54,792 bases of DNA, taken from contig CAMAUZ010000054.1 in assembly GCA_945861535.1 (NCBI GenBank), positions 1-54,792 on the forward strand, read 5' to 3'. The DNA comes from Akkermansia muciniphila. GTDB lineage: Bacteria; Verrucomicrobiota; Verrucomicrobiia; Limisphaerales; BJHT01. How positions within the stretch are numbered: the stretch's first letter is position 1; the number at the start of each line of letters is the position of its first letter. Made by a program: the position numbers and the translations under genes. This document shows positions 33,706-42,660 of the stretch, piece by piece. The notes under the pieces are model-generated. The model did not search any database and was not told the DNA's origin. It saw nothing but the letters and a program-made list of their open reading frames with translations.

Positions 33706-34446
33706 ATGAAATCCGCCCTCGCCGTTGCCCTCGCCACCTTGCTTCTCAACTCCCTCTCCGCCGCCGAGCCGGTGCCGCCCACAGGCTTTCGCGCGCTCTT
33801 CAACGGCAAGGATCTCACCGGCTGGTATGGCCTGAATCCGCACGACGGCACGAAGCTTGAGGGCGAGAAGAAGGCGGCGAACCGGAAGCAGCAGCGCGAG
33901 GACTTCGCGAAGCACTGGCGCGTTGAGAATGGCGAGCTGGTCAACAGCGGCACCGGTCCTTACGCGACCACCGACACGGAGTTTGGCGACATCGAGCTGC
34001 TCATCGAATACAAGACCGTGCCCAAGGCCGACAGCGGCATCTACCTGCGCGGCACGCCGCAAGTGCAGATCTGGGACGTGAACCAGGGGTTCAACGAGAA
34101 GAACCCCACCCGCAAGCCGCACCTGGGTTCCGGCGGCCTCTTCAACAACACGCCCAACACGCCCGGCCGCGATCCGCTCGTGCTTGCGGACAAGCCGTTC
34201 GGCGAGTGGAACGCCTTCCGCATCCGCCAGATCGGCGCGGTCACGTGGGTGTGGCTCAACGGCAAGCTCGTGGTGGACGGCGCGGTGATGGAGAACTACT
34301 GGGACAAGAAGCAACCGCTCCCTGCCAAAGGCCCCGTCATGCTCCAGACGCACGGCGGCGAGATTCGCTGGCGCAGCCTCTTCGTGCGCGAGATTGGCGA
34401 GGCGGAGGGGAGGAAAATCTTGAGCGAGGCGCAGCCGAAGAAGTAG
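33706..34446 (+). CDS. DUF1080 exported protein (3-keto-disaccharide hydrolase-like)
   Basis: 246 aa with a short signal peptide (MKSALAVALATLLLNSLSA). The DUF1080 pattern is complete: GFRALFNGKDLTGWYGL, WRVENGELV, TEFGDIELLIEYK, the PKADSGIYLRG strand, QVQIWD and a C-terminal GGEIRWRSLFVREI. The fold is a concanavalin-like jelly roll, and some members act on 3-keto sugars. Length fits the family. It lies 99 bp after the sulfatase, so both probably serve in carbohydrate breakdown. Confidence 0.92.
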   Translation: MKSALAVALATLLLNSLSAAEPVPPTGFRALFNGKDLTGWYGLNPHDGTKLEGEKKAANRKQQREDFAKHWRVENGELVNSGTGPYATTDTEFGDIELLIEYKTVPKADSGIYLRGTPQVQIWDVNQGFNEKNPTRKPHLGSGGLFNNTPNTPGRDPLVLADKPFGEWNAFRIRQIGAVTWVWLNGKLVVDGAVMENYWDKKQPLPAKGPVMLQTHGGEIRWRSLFVREIGEAEGRKILSEAQPKK

Positions 34447-34559
34447 GCGGGGTTCACGCATGATCCAGAGTTGCGCCATCGAGAACCCGCCGACTGCCTG
34501 AGCGCAGCAGAACATTGAAGCTTTGAAGCTGGTTAAGCTCGCTTCCAACCCTTCTCGCG

Positions 34560-37500
34560 ATGATCACACGCATTTTATCCTCCGCTTCTTGGCTCTCGCT
34601 CCCTGCCGGGAGGTCGTCCACTTCCGGCGTGCCCAGACCAAGTTCCCTCGTCGCCATGCTGCTCGCGGCCTTGTCTCTGACGACGCCGGTTGCCGCCCAA
34701 CCCTCCGCTGCGCCAGCGGCGGATGCGCTCCTGAATGCCGTGGGCATCCGTCACGGCCTGGTCGTTCACGTCGGGGCAAGTGACGGCGGGCTAGCCGAGG
34801 CGCTGGTGAAGAACGAGCAGGTTCTCGTTCATGCGCTCGCGCTCGACGCCACGACCGAGACGCAACTCCGGAAACGCTTCGTGCAGGCGGGCCTTCATGG
34901 ACAGGCCACGGCCGGTCGCATCGGCGCGGACGTTACGCTGCCGCTGGCGGACAACGTCGCAGCCATCGTCGTGGCGGATCTTGATGTTGCGAAGACGATC
35001 AAACACGAGGAGCTGTTTCGCGTGCTTCGACCGCTCGGCAAGGCGTATCTGAAGAGCGATGGGAAGTGGTCGGCCACGACGAAGCCGCGGCCCAAGGACG
35101 TGGATGACTGGCCGCAATATCACCACGACGCCGCGATGAGCGATCTCTCGGCGGACCGCGTGGCCGGGCCGGCGCGCGGCTTGCAATGGCAGGCCGGGCC
35201 GCAGGACACGCACAGCGACGGGGTGCGCGTGATCGACGATCTCGTGATCGGTCACGACGCGCACGGACTCTGGGCGCGCGATGCCTTCAGCGGACTGCCG
35301 CTATGGCGACGGCCGGGCTTGCAGCCCGCGACGCGCTTCGGACTGCTGGTTGATTCGGAGCGGGTTTACATCTATCCCGCCGGACAACACGGGTATCCTC
35401 CCACGCCCAGCCGCTGCCAACTCGCGCTCGATCTGCGCACCGGCAAGACGTTGCTCGAATACACCGAGGGGCTGACCTTTGAACCGCCTGCGGAAAAGCC
35501 GAAAGACCCGGGGGCGGCCAAGAAGCTCCAGCAGGATCTCGCCGATCGCGCGAAGGATTTTCAGGCGCGGCTGATCGACGGCCTGCTGATTCAGGAATCT
35601 GGAAGCGGCCTCGCGGTGCTGGACGCAAAGTCGGGCAAGCGCCTCTGGGGCGCGGAAGCTCCGGCTGGCCTCGTGTGGGCGCATCCGCTCGCCACCTCTG
35701 ACACGCTCTACGCCGTACAAGGCACTTGGGCGCGTTCGGCGAGTTACACGCACTGGCCGGTCACGGTGGTCGAGCGCGTGCTGGCGATGGATTTGCGGAC
35801 CGGCCAGCAGCGCTGGCTGTGGGAATGGCAAAAAGAAATGCCCGCGATTTTCGCCGCGCAGGCGAAAGGCGAATCGCTCGTCACCAGCAAGAAAGGCGAA
35901 CGCGATGCACCCGGTCAGCGTATCGCCGTCGCCTACAACATGGCGCTCGATCAGGGGCAGCTCGTTTTCGCGGTGCGGGCTGAATTGAAGAATCTCATCC
36001 TCGGCAGCGGCCTCGTCCGCCAGCTCGTGCTCGACGCGAAGACGGGCAAGTTCACCGCCTACGGCCGCACGCCGGCGGACAAGGACGACAAGCAGGCCAG
36101 CGCCATCGGCGGCGGACATTCCGGATTCCGAGTCCTGCCCGTCGGCGGACGCTGGTGGTTCCCAAACATCGTCGGCGTTTTCGGCAACGTCGATCCGGCA
36201 GCGCCCACCGAGGTCGGGAAATTCGACCGCGCCTACTCCAAGCTGCTGCGCCCGGTCGGCTGCACCGTCTACCGCGCGTCGCCGAACTACCTCTTCGGCT
36301 CCCTCACGACCTACGCGCTGGATGGCTCGGGCGTGCAACAGACGCACGCCGCGCGCACCACCTGCGATGTCGGCGCGTTCCCCGCGAACGGCCTCACCTA
36401 CATCACGCCGAACCATTGCTTCTGCATGCCCTATCTGCCCGGCAACAACGTCTTCCACCCGCGCCGCCCCAAGTCTGCGGATGACAGCGAACGGCTAGAA
36501 ACCGGTCCCGGAGAACCCGCACCCGCACTCGCAGCGACCGATGACTCGTGGCCCACGTATCTGCGCGACAACCTCCGCTCGGCGTGGAGCAGCGCGAAGA
36601 TCCCCGCCAATCTCCAAGCCGTGTGGAGCATCCGTCCGTCGCGTCCGCAGGAGGGATTGATCGGGAAGGAATGGTCGAATCAATGGCACGGCCAAGGGCC
36701 TGTCACCGGCGTGAGCGTCGCGGAAAGCGTGGCGGTGCTGGCCCTCACCGACCGGCAGGAAATCGTGGCGCTCGACCCGGCCACCGGCAGGGAACGCTGG
36801 CACGCCACCGTGGAAGGCCGCGTGGATTCGCAGCCGACCATCGCGAAAGGAACCGTCTTCACCGGCACGCGCAGCGGCTGGCTTTACGCCTTCAATCGCG
36901 ACACCGGCGAACGCATCTGGAGATTCCGCGCCGCGCCGCGCCGCGAGCAGATTGTCGTGGACGGACAACTCGAATCGCCGTGGCCTCTCTTCGGGACCGT
37001 CACCGTGGACGACGAAGGCGTGTGGGCCGTCGCGGGCCGGCACAACGATTGCGACGGCGGCCTCTGGTGGTGGCGGCTCGACGCAGCCACGGGCAAGCCA
37101 CTCGCGAGCGGACGCCTCGGCCGCGATGAACTCCGCAACGACACCGGCGACACCGGACCCGTCGCTGCCGACCCCGAATGGCCCACCGGTGCCAACTCTC
37201 CGCCTGTCACCGACGGGAAACTTTTCCTCCTGCCCCGCATCCATTGCCTCCGCGAGGAGGGCCGACTGGTCCCCGCCACCATCGCAAAAGGCGCGAAGAA
37301 AGTGGACGAGCACCTCTTCTGGGCGAACGCGTATTCCCTCGGCATCCTCTCGCCCGGCAATCAAGGCCTGCTCAACCGCGTCGAGTCCCTCGGCGGATAC
37401 AAGATGAGCGCCTTCGGCCACGTGCAGGCGCGGATGTTTGCGTATCAAGGCAACCGCTTTGTCTGCGTCGGCGGCACCGACGGCGCCATGCAGCATCGCG

Positions 37501-37916
37501 GCGGCGACCGCGGCTCGTGGGTGCGCGCCTTCGAGCGCAAGAGCGCCCTGGAACAAACCACCGTAGCGAACAGGAAGGAGCCTGACCGCCCCATCAAGAA
37601 GACCTTCGGTTCCGAGTTGAAATGGGAAAACCCCATGCCTCTCACCCGGGGCGACGGCACCGAATCTCTCGCCGTCGCCAGCGACAAAGTCCTGGTCGGC
37701 TTCGCCGTGCGAAACAAAGACCAGCACAAGGAAATGCAGCGGCTCCCCTTCCGCCTCGCCGTCCTCGGTCTCGCCGACGGCAAGCAGCAGCAGGAACTCC
37801 CGCTCCCCGCCAAGCCCATCCTCGGCGGCCTCAGCGCCGTCGCCGGCCGCGTTTACGTGGCCACGGAAGACGGCAGCATCACCTGCTTCGCCGCGGGCAG
37901 CGGACAGTCCAAGTAA
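34560..37916 (+). CDS. Exported fusion: methyltransferase-like domain plus PQQ-type beta-propeller
   Basis: 1118 aa. A hydrophobic segment (SLVAMLLAALSLTTPVAAQ) ends near residue 47; an internal ATG at 34656 could also start it. Residues about 55-175 resemble a Rossmann methyltransferase: GLVVHVGASDGGLAEALV in the SAM-loop position, then LPLADNVAAIVVAD. The rest is a propeller with PQQ-like blades (LWARDAFSGLPLWRRP, VLDAKSGKRLWGA, AMDLRTGQQRWLWEW, ALDPATGRERWHA, AFNRDTGERIWRF), interrupted by long insertions. SAM is not expected outside the cytoplasm, so the first domain may be non-catalytic or bind something else (inference). Two broken copies of the N-terminal domain flank it, at 31610 and 38030. 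Confidence 0.82.
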   Translation: MITRILSSASWLSLPAGRSSTSGVPRPSSLVAMLLAALSLTTPVAAQPSAAPAADALLNAVGIRHGLVVHVGASDGGLAEALVKNEQVLVHALALDATTETQLRKRFVQAGLHGQATAGRIGADVTLPLADNVAAIVVADLDVAKTIKHEELFRVLRPLGKAYLKSDGKWSATTKPRPKDVDDWPQYHHDAAMSDLSADRVAGPARGLQWQAGPQDTHSDGVRVIDDLVIGHDAHGLWARDAFSGLPLWRRPGLQPATRFGLLVDSERVYIYPAGQHGYPPTPSRCQLALDLRTGKTLLEYTEGLTFEPPAEKPKDPGAAKKLQQDLADRAKDFQARLIDGLLIQESGSGLAVLDAKSGKRLWGAEAPAGLVWAHPLATSDTLYAVQGTWARSASYTHWPVTVVERVLAMDLRTGQQRWLWEWQKEMPAIFAAQAKGESLVTSKKGERDAPGQRIAVAYNMALDQGQLVFAVRAELKNLILGSGLVRQLVLDAKTGKFTAYGRTPADKDDKQASAIGGGHSGFRVLPVGGRWWFPNIVGVFGNVDPAAPTEVGKFDRAYSKLLRPVGCTVYRASPNYLFGSLTTYALDGSGVQQTHAARTTCDVGAFPANGLTYITPNHCFCMPYLPGNNVFHPRRPKSADDSERLETGPGEPAPALAATDDSWPTYLRDNLRSAWSSAKIPANLQAVWSIRPSRPQEGLIGKEWSNQWHGQGPVTGVSVAESVAVLALTDRQEIVALDPATGRERWHATVEGRVDSQPTIAKGTVFTGTRSGWLYAFNRDTGERIWRFRAAPRREQIVVDGQLESPWPLFGTVTVDDEGVWAVAGRHNDCDGGLWWWRLDAATGKPLASGRLGRDELRNDTGDTGPVAADPEWPTGANSPPVTDGKLFLLPRIHCLREEGRLVPATIAKGAKKVDEHLFWANAYSLGILSPGNQGLLNRVESLGGYKMSAFGHVQARMFAYQGNRFVCVGGTDGAMQHRGGDRGSWVRAFERKSALEQTTVANRKEPDRPIKKTFGSELKWENPMPLTRGDGTESLAVASDKVLVGFAVRNKDQHKEMQRLPFRLAVLGLADGKQQQELPLPAKPILGGLSAVAGRVYVATEDGSITCFAAGSGQSK

Positions 37917-38029
37917 AGAGGGAGTTCCGTGACAATCGAGACTCTGCGCGCAGCGCCCACGATGCAGCGCCCATGAGTTCCTCCCGATGAAACCCCTTCA
38001 CTGCATCAACCGCTTGACGGCAGTCTCAC

Positions 38030-38343
38030 CGAGGCGCGGGCGTTCGCAGCCACGACGGAGGCGCAGATCCGGCAGCGCTTCGTGCAGGCGGGCATTCACG
38101 GTCAGGCCACGGTCGGTCGCGCCGGCACGGACGGAACCCTGCCGCTGGCGGACAACGTCGCGTCCATCGTCGTGGCGGATATCGACGCTACGAAGGCGAT
38201 CAAACGCGACGAGGTGGATCGCGTGCAGCTTCCGCTCGGCAAGACGTATCTGAAGAACGATGGAAAGTGGTCGGCCGCGACGAAGCCGCGGCCCAAGGAC
38301 TTGGATGACCGGCCGCAATATCCCCACGACGCCGCGATGGCGA
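38030..38343 (+). pseudogene. Broken copy of the upstream methyltransferase-like N-terminal domain
   Basis: The frame reads ATTEAQIRQRFVQAGIHGQA, then TDGTLPLADNVASIVVADID, GKTYLKNDGKWSAATKPRPK and YPHDAAMA. This matches residues about 97-195 of the 34560-37916 product at roughly 75-80 per cent identity by eye, and the DNA is also clearly similar. There is no signal peptide and nothing of the propeller. Similarity stops at about 38343, exactly where the 40-nt repeat at 38347 begins. It is a partial tandem duplication that has decayed. The rest of the gap 37917-38479 shows nothing else. Confidence 0.8.
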
Positions 38344-38346
38344 CCG

Positions 38347-38386
38347 CTGAACCACGCCGCGTCCAGAAAGCAAATTCCTATCAGTC
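38347..38386. repeat. 40-nt dispersed repeat, copy 1
   Basis: This 40-nt stretch (core GTCCAGAAAGCAAATTCC) is found again at 42562-42601 with 37 of 40 bases equal. It starts right where the methyltransferase-like remnant stops. Confidence 0.8.
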
Positions 38387-38479
38387 GTTGAGCGAAACCG
38401 ATTTCCCAGACGCAAGAATTCGCCGGACAGTTTCAACTGGAGGCATGGGTGAATCGAAGCTTCGGGACTTTGCTTTGGA

Positions 38480-38989
38480 ATGCGGCGGCGGTATCCTCCG
38501 TTTGTGACGCTCCTGGAATGGTTCGAGTTTGCAAGCTACCTGGTGACGGTGGTGGGATTGCCTTTTGCCATTGTTGTTTTCATTTACGAGCAGCGGCGGG
38601 AACGGAAAAATGAGGAGGAGGAGATCTACCAGCGATTGTCCGACGAGTACACAAACTTCCTCAAGCTTGTGCTCGACAATGCAGACCTCCAATTGCTGCG
38701 GCAACATTGCGCAGTCGAATTGGCACCGGAGCAAATCGAGCGGCGGTTGGCGATCTTCGGCATTTTGGTATCGATCTTCGAGCGCGCCTACCTGTTGGTG
38801 TACGAAGAGCGGATGGACAAACAGACCCGCCGGATGTGGTTGTCGTGGGAGGATTACATGCGCGAGTGGTGCCGCCGCGTTGAATTTCGCGCCGTCCTTC
38901 CGGAACTGCTGAAAGGCGAGGACGAGGACTTCAGTTGCCTGATCAAACGAATCGCAGTCGAGGAAGCCGCCAGCCTCTCGACGAACTAA
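38480..38989 (+). CDS. Small membrane protein of unknown function
   Basis: 169 aa. One transmembrane helix near the N-terminus (about 15-35, FASYLVTVVGLPFAIVVFIY) is followed by a charged cytoplasmic part (EQRRERKNEEEEIYQRLSDE) and a helical domain with many Trp, Arg and Glu residues (MWLSWEDYMREWCRRVEF). The pattern, an anchor plus a helical domain of about 130 residues, occurs in several uncharacterised DUF families; I cannot assign one. It has no obvious operon partner and lies between gene remnants and the sialidase-like gene. Confidence 0.65.
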   Translation: MRRRYPPFVTLLEWFEFASYLVTVVGLPFAIVVFIYEQRRERKNEEEEIYQRLSDEYTNFLKLVLDNADLQLLRQHCAVELAPEQIERRLAIFGILVSIFERAYLLVYEERMDKQTRRMWLSWEDYMREWCRRVEFRAVLPELLKGEDEDFSCLIKRIAVEEAASLSTN

Positions 38990-39130
38990 CCGTCCAGCGC
39001 GCCAAGCTTTGAATTTTGCAAGTTGTGCCAATCTGGCCCCGCGTCTCCGATATCAGTTCCACACCGGCCGCGACTACAATCACGTCGTGTAAAGCGGCAC
39101 ACGGAACAACTTGGGCGTGACGAACCGTTT

Positions 39131-40363
39131 ATGAATGCCTGGCAAAAATCTTTTCCGATGAACCAACACCGTATTTTCTCAGGTCTGGTGGCGTCCGCCT
39201 GTCTGGCTGCGACGCTCGCCGCGGAACCCACCGCCGCGGCACCGCATCCCGTCAAAAATCCGACCTCGCGCGTGATGCTCGCGGGTGACTGGGTTCCCGC
39301 CGACCCGCACAAGATTGATTTCGCGAAACTCCCGCGCGTGCCCGTGCAGCACATCGTCGTCAGCGACGTGAGCGCGCAAAAGGGCGTCAACCAGCACAAT
39401 TATCTGGTCCACCACGCCGGCCGTTTCTGGGCGCTGTGGAGCGACGGTCCGCGCGTCGAGGACATGGGCGGGCAGGTGGTCAAATATTCCTCGAGCGCGG
39501 ATGGCGTTGTCTGGGAAGCGCCGAAATTCCTGACCGATTATCCGCCTCGCACCGCTCCGGGGTCACCGCACTACAACACTCGAAACAAAGAAGGGATGCG
39601 CTACATCGCGCGCGGCCTGTGGGTGCGCGACGGCCAGCTTTTGGCGCTCGTTGCGCTGGATGAGGCCGCGGAATTTTTTGGTGCGAGCCTGGAGTTGCGC
39701 GCCTTCCGGTGGAACGCCGCCGGCTCGAAGTGGGAGGACAGCGGCGTCGTTCAGAAAAACGCGATCAACAATTTCGCGCCGCAAAAGCTCCCGACCGGCG
39801 AATGGGCGATGACGCGCCGCAAGCACAACTACCAGGACACCGGCGTCGAGTTTCTCATCGGTGGCGTGAAACGTCTCGACGACTGGATTTCTGTGCCGGT
39901 GGTGCGCGGGGCCGGGGGCGACGTCGCACTGAAGGCGGAGGAGCCGATTTGGTGGGCGCTGCCCGACGGGAATCTCACCGCGCTTTTCCGGGACAACGCC
40001 AAGAGCGGGTTCATCTTCCGGGCCTTCTCGGCGGACAATGGCCGGACGTGGAGCCCGCCGGTGCCGACGGACTTCCCGGATGCGCGGTCGAAGTTGCACG
40101 GCTTTCGCCTGCGGGACGGCCGCTATGTGCTCGTCTCGAATTCGAATCCCAAGCGACGCGATCCACTCACGCTCGCGTTGAGCGACGATGGGCTGGTGTT
40201 CGACCGGCTGTTCTACCTCGTAGGCGGGCGCCATGTGGATTACCCCCACGTCATCGAACACGAAGGCTACCTCTACATCGCGCATTCCGGCGCGAAAATG
40301 TCCGTGGAGATCGAGCGGGTGCGCATCGCTGACCTCGCGGGGCTGAAAAACATCCGTCCATGA
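39131..40363 (+). CDS. Exported sialidase-like (BNR-type six-bladed propeller) protein
   Basis: 410 aa from the ATG at 39131; a second ATG at 39158 (MNQHRIFSGLVASACLAATL) gives a cleaner signal peptide. The mature part has the layout of the exo-sialidase superfamily: NQHNYLVHHAGRFWALWSDG near the start, SSSADGVVWEAP and FSADNGRTWSPPVPTDFPD as Asp-box-like blades, then LVGGRHVDYPHVIEHEGYLY. Only the second resembles a true Asp box (SxDxGxTW). It may hydrolyse or only bind glycans. Its stop overlaps the next gene by 4 bp (ATGA), so it is probably co-expressed with the FAD oxidoreductase. Confidence 0.78.
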   Translation: MNAWQKSFPMNQHRIFSGLVASACLAATLAAEPTAAAPHPVKNPTSRVMLAGDWVPADPHKIDFAKLPRVPVQHIVVSDVSAQKGVNQHNYLVHHAGRFWALWSDGPRVEDMGGQVVKYSSSADGVVWEAPKFLTDYPPRTAPGSPHYNTRNKEGMRYIARGLWVRDGQLLALVALDEAAEFFGASLELRAFRWNAAGSKWEDSGVVQKNAINNFAPQKLPTGEWAMTRRKHNYQDTGVEFLIGGVKRLDDWISVPVVRGAGGDVALKAEEPIWWALPDGNLTALFRDNAKSGFIFRAFSADNGRTWSPPVPTDFPDARSKLHGFRLRDGRYVLVSNSNPKRRDPLTLALSDDGLVFDRLFYLVGGRHVDYPHVIEHEGYLYIAHSGAKMSVEIERVRIADLAGLKNIRP

Positions 40364-42294
40364 ATGCCTGCCAGAAAACCCTCGCGCTGCTGCTGTGTGG
40401 CGCGGTCGCGTTCAGCGCCAGCGCTGCGGAATTCGACATTGTCGTCGTGGGCGGCACGCCCGGCGGAGTGGCGGCGGCCGTCACGGCCGCGCGCCACGGT
40501 CGCAGTGTCGCGCTCGTCGAATATCACGCGCACCTGGGTGGCATGGCGGCGAGCGGCCTCGGCAAATCTGACGTGGAAACCAAGGAGGCCATCGGCGGCC
40601 TGTGGCGTGAGTTCGTGGGCCGCGTGCGCGACCACTACGTACGCACTTACGGCCCGGCACACGAAAACGTGAAACTCTGCCGCGACGGCTATTACTACGA
40701 GCCGTCCGTCGCCGAGAAGGTCTTTGATGCGATGGTGGCCGAACAGCCGCGCATCCGCATCTTCAAGCGCCATCAACTCGAAGCCGCCACGCGCGACGGC
40801 TTACGGATTGTCGCGGCCCGCGTGATGGATCGCACCTTGGGCATTAAGCGCGAACTGCGGGGCGGCGTGTTCATCGACGCCACTTACGAGGGGGATTTGC
40901 TGGCGGCCGCCGGGGCTGCGTATCGCCTCGGCCGCGAGTCGCGCGCTGAATTCAACGAACTGCACGCCGGGGTCGTTTATCAGGACTATGAGACGCGCAC
41001 GTTTCTCCCCGGCACGACGGGCGAGGGAGACAAACGCGTGCCGGCCTACACCTACCGCCTGTGTCTCACCAAAGATCCGGCGAACAGCCACGTGCTGACG
41101 GCCCCGCCGCCGGGCTACGACCGGTCGCGTTATGTCGGCTACCTCGCCGACTGGCGGGCGGGCCGGTTCGCCCCGCCGAAGCAGATGAAGGAAGGAATCG
41201 GCTATTACGCGCCGACCTTTGGCACGGTCGTGCGGGCGCTTTCGATGGCCGACATTCCAAACGGAAAGCTCGACGTGAACATGAACCCGCGCCCCTTGGG
41301 CTTCCCTTTCACCGAGGAGAACTATGAGTATCCGGACGCGGATTGGGCGAAGCGTGAACAGATTTCGGAGCGAATCCGCAACCTGACGCTCGGCCTGGTT
41401 TGGTTCCTCCAAAACGACCCGGAGATCCCCGCCGAACATCGGCAGCTCGCCCGGCAGTTCAATTTTCCGAAAGACGAGTTCGCCGACAACCGCCACTTCC
41501 CGTGGCAACTCTACGTGCGCGAGGCGCGCCGTCTCATTGGCGAATACACCCTGAGCGAAAACGACCTGATTGTGGGGCCGGCCCTCGGGCGCACGCGCGT
41601 CCACGCTGACAGCGTCGCCGCTGGCGAATATCCCATCGACAGTTTCCCCGTGCGCAAACGCGAGCCCGGGCACGATGTCGCGCTGGAGGGCTACATTCTG
41701 ATGCTCGAGAAATACACCCAGCCCTACCACATACCCTATCGGATCATGGTGCCGAAGGAGGTGGACGGCCTGCTGGTGCCGGTGGCGGCTTCCACCACGC
41801 ATATCGCCTTCTCCAGCATCCGGCTCGAACCGACATGGATGGCGCTGGGGCAAGCGGCGGCGACGGCCGCGCACCTCGCCCTGCGCGACCGCGTGCAGCC
41901 GCGGCAAGTCGCAGTCCAGGGATTGCAGCGCGCCCTCTTGCAGGGCGGACAAGTGCTCACGTTTTTCAAGGACATAGACCGCGCCTCGCCCGACTACGCG
42001 GCGCTGCAGTATTTTGGAACCAAGGGTTTCTTCCGCGACTATCACGCGCACGCGCAGCAACCCGTCTCCCGCCCGACCGCCCGGGAGTGGCTGGGACTCG
42101 CGCTCGGCACGCGTGCCGCGCCGATGGCAAATGCGATCAAGGGCGAAGGAAATCTGACCGCCGCCGAATGGAGGGAGATCGCGTCCCTTGCGAAGTGGCC
42201 GGTCCCGGCCTCCGCCGGCGTTGCGGATTCAGGAATTACGCGCGGTGAATTCTGTCGCGCGCTTTTTGCAAACATTCCCGTGGGTTCCCACTGA
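40360..42294 (+). CDS. Exported FAD-dependent oxidoreductase (FAD_oxidored family)
   Basis: 644 aa. A signal peptide (LALLLCGAVAFSASA) is followed at once by the FAD-binding Rossmann motif FDIVVVGGTPGGVAAAVTAA, with Glu54 (ALVEYHAHLGGMAASGLG) in the ribose-binding place. Later, YRIMVPKEVDGLLVPVAAST and EPTWMALGQAAATAAHLAL match the C-terminal FAD contact of this family. Members are frequent in PVC genomes near sulfatases and sugar hydrolases. The substrate is unknown; a sugar or sugar-derived alcohol is possible (inference). The gene overlaps the sialidase-like gene by 4 bp. Confidence 0.9.
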   Translation: MNACQKTLALLLCGAVAFSASAAEFDIVVVGGTPGGVAAAVTAARHGRSVALVEYHAHLGGMAASGLGKSDVETKEAIGGLWREFVGRVRDHYVRTYGPAHENVKLCRDGYYYEPSVAEKVFDAMVAEQPRIRIFKRHQLEAATRDGLRIVAARVMDRTLGIKRELRGGVFIDATYEGDLLAAAGAAYRLGRESRAEFNELHAGVVYQDYETRTFLPGTTGEGDKRVPAYTYRLCLTKDPANSHVLTAPPPGYDRSRYVGYLADWRAGRFAPPKQMKEGIGYYAPTFGTVVRALSMADIPNGKLDVNMNPRPLGFPFTEENYEYPDADWAKREQISERIRNLTLGLVWFLQNDPEIPAEHRQLARQFNFPKDEFADNRHFPWQLYVREARRLIGEYTLSENDLIVGPALGRTRVHADSVAAGEYPIDSFPVRKREPGHDVALEGYILMLEKYTQPYHIPYRIMVPKEVDGLLVPVAASTTHIAFSSIRLEPTWMALGQAAATAAHLALRDRVQPRQVAVQGLQRALLQGGQVLTFFKDIDRASPDYAALQYFGTKGFFRDYHAHAQQPVSRPTAREWLGLALGTRAAPMANAIKGEGNLTAAEWREIASLAKWPVPASAGVADSGITRGEFCRALFANIPVGSH

Positions 42295-42444
42295 GGTCTT
42301 CACGTTCGGTCCTTGGATACGCGATGGTTTCCCACCTCGTAAAACTCCAACCCCGCTTCGCTTCCGCTGACACCCCCGCCTTTCCACCGCGTTGCTATCG
42401 GGTTGCTCCAGCAGCCGTTCCGCTTCCTTTTCCTGCGGGGAACG

Positions 42445-42600
42445 ATGCGGTCCGGGCTGACAATCCGAGCCGACGAGGGTGCACCGATCAGCGGCACCGT
42501 GAACAACCGCGCAGCCGACAATTTTCTCCCGGACGCCCGGGTGGAAATTCCGGCTTTGGCCCTGAACCGCGCAGCGTCCAGAAAGCAATTTCCTATCAGT
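42445..42600 (+). pseudogene. Probable N-terminal remnant of a TonB-dependent receptor
   Basis: The frame encodes EGAPISGTVNNRAADNFLPD, then ARVEIPALAL, a pattern like the carboxypeptidase-regulatory (CarboxypepD_reg) domain at the start of verrucomicrobial TonB receptors (ISGTVxNxATGxxLxGARVEI). No plug or barrel follows; similarity ends where the 40-nt repeat begins. It lies in the 366-bp gap between the FAD oxidoreductase and PQQ genes, which otherwise shows nothing. Confidence 0.4.
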
Positions 42601-42601
42601 C
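42562..42601. repeat. 40-nt dispersed repeat, copy 2
   Basis: Second copy of the unit at 38347-38386 (three mismatches), again located at the 3' end of a gene remnant. Confidence 0.8.
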
Positions 42602-42660
42602 AGAAAACTCGGCCTCGACCCTGCGACATCGGAACCGCAGTCTGAACTGGTATCCATCTC

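Noticed and set aside
31579-34548. Long - strand open frame (989 codons)
   Set aside because: Spans several unrelated + strand genes (sulfatase, DUF1080) with clear motifs; a shadow of GC-rich codons.
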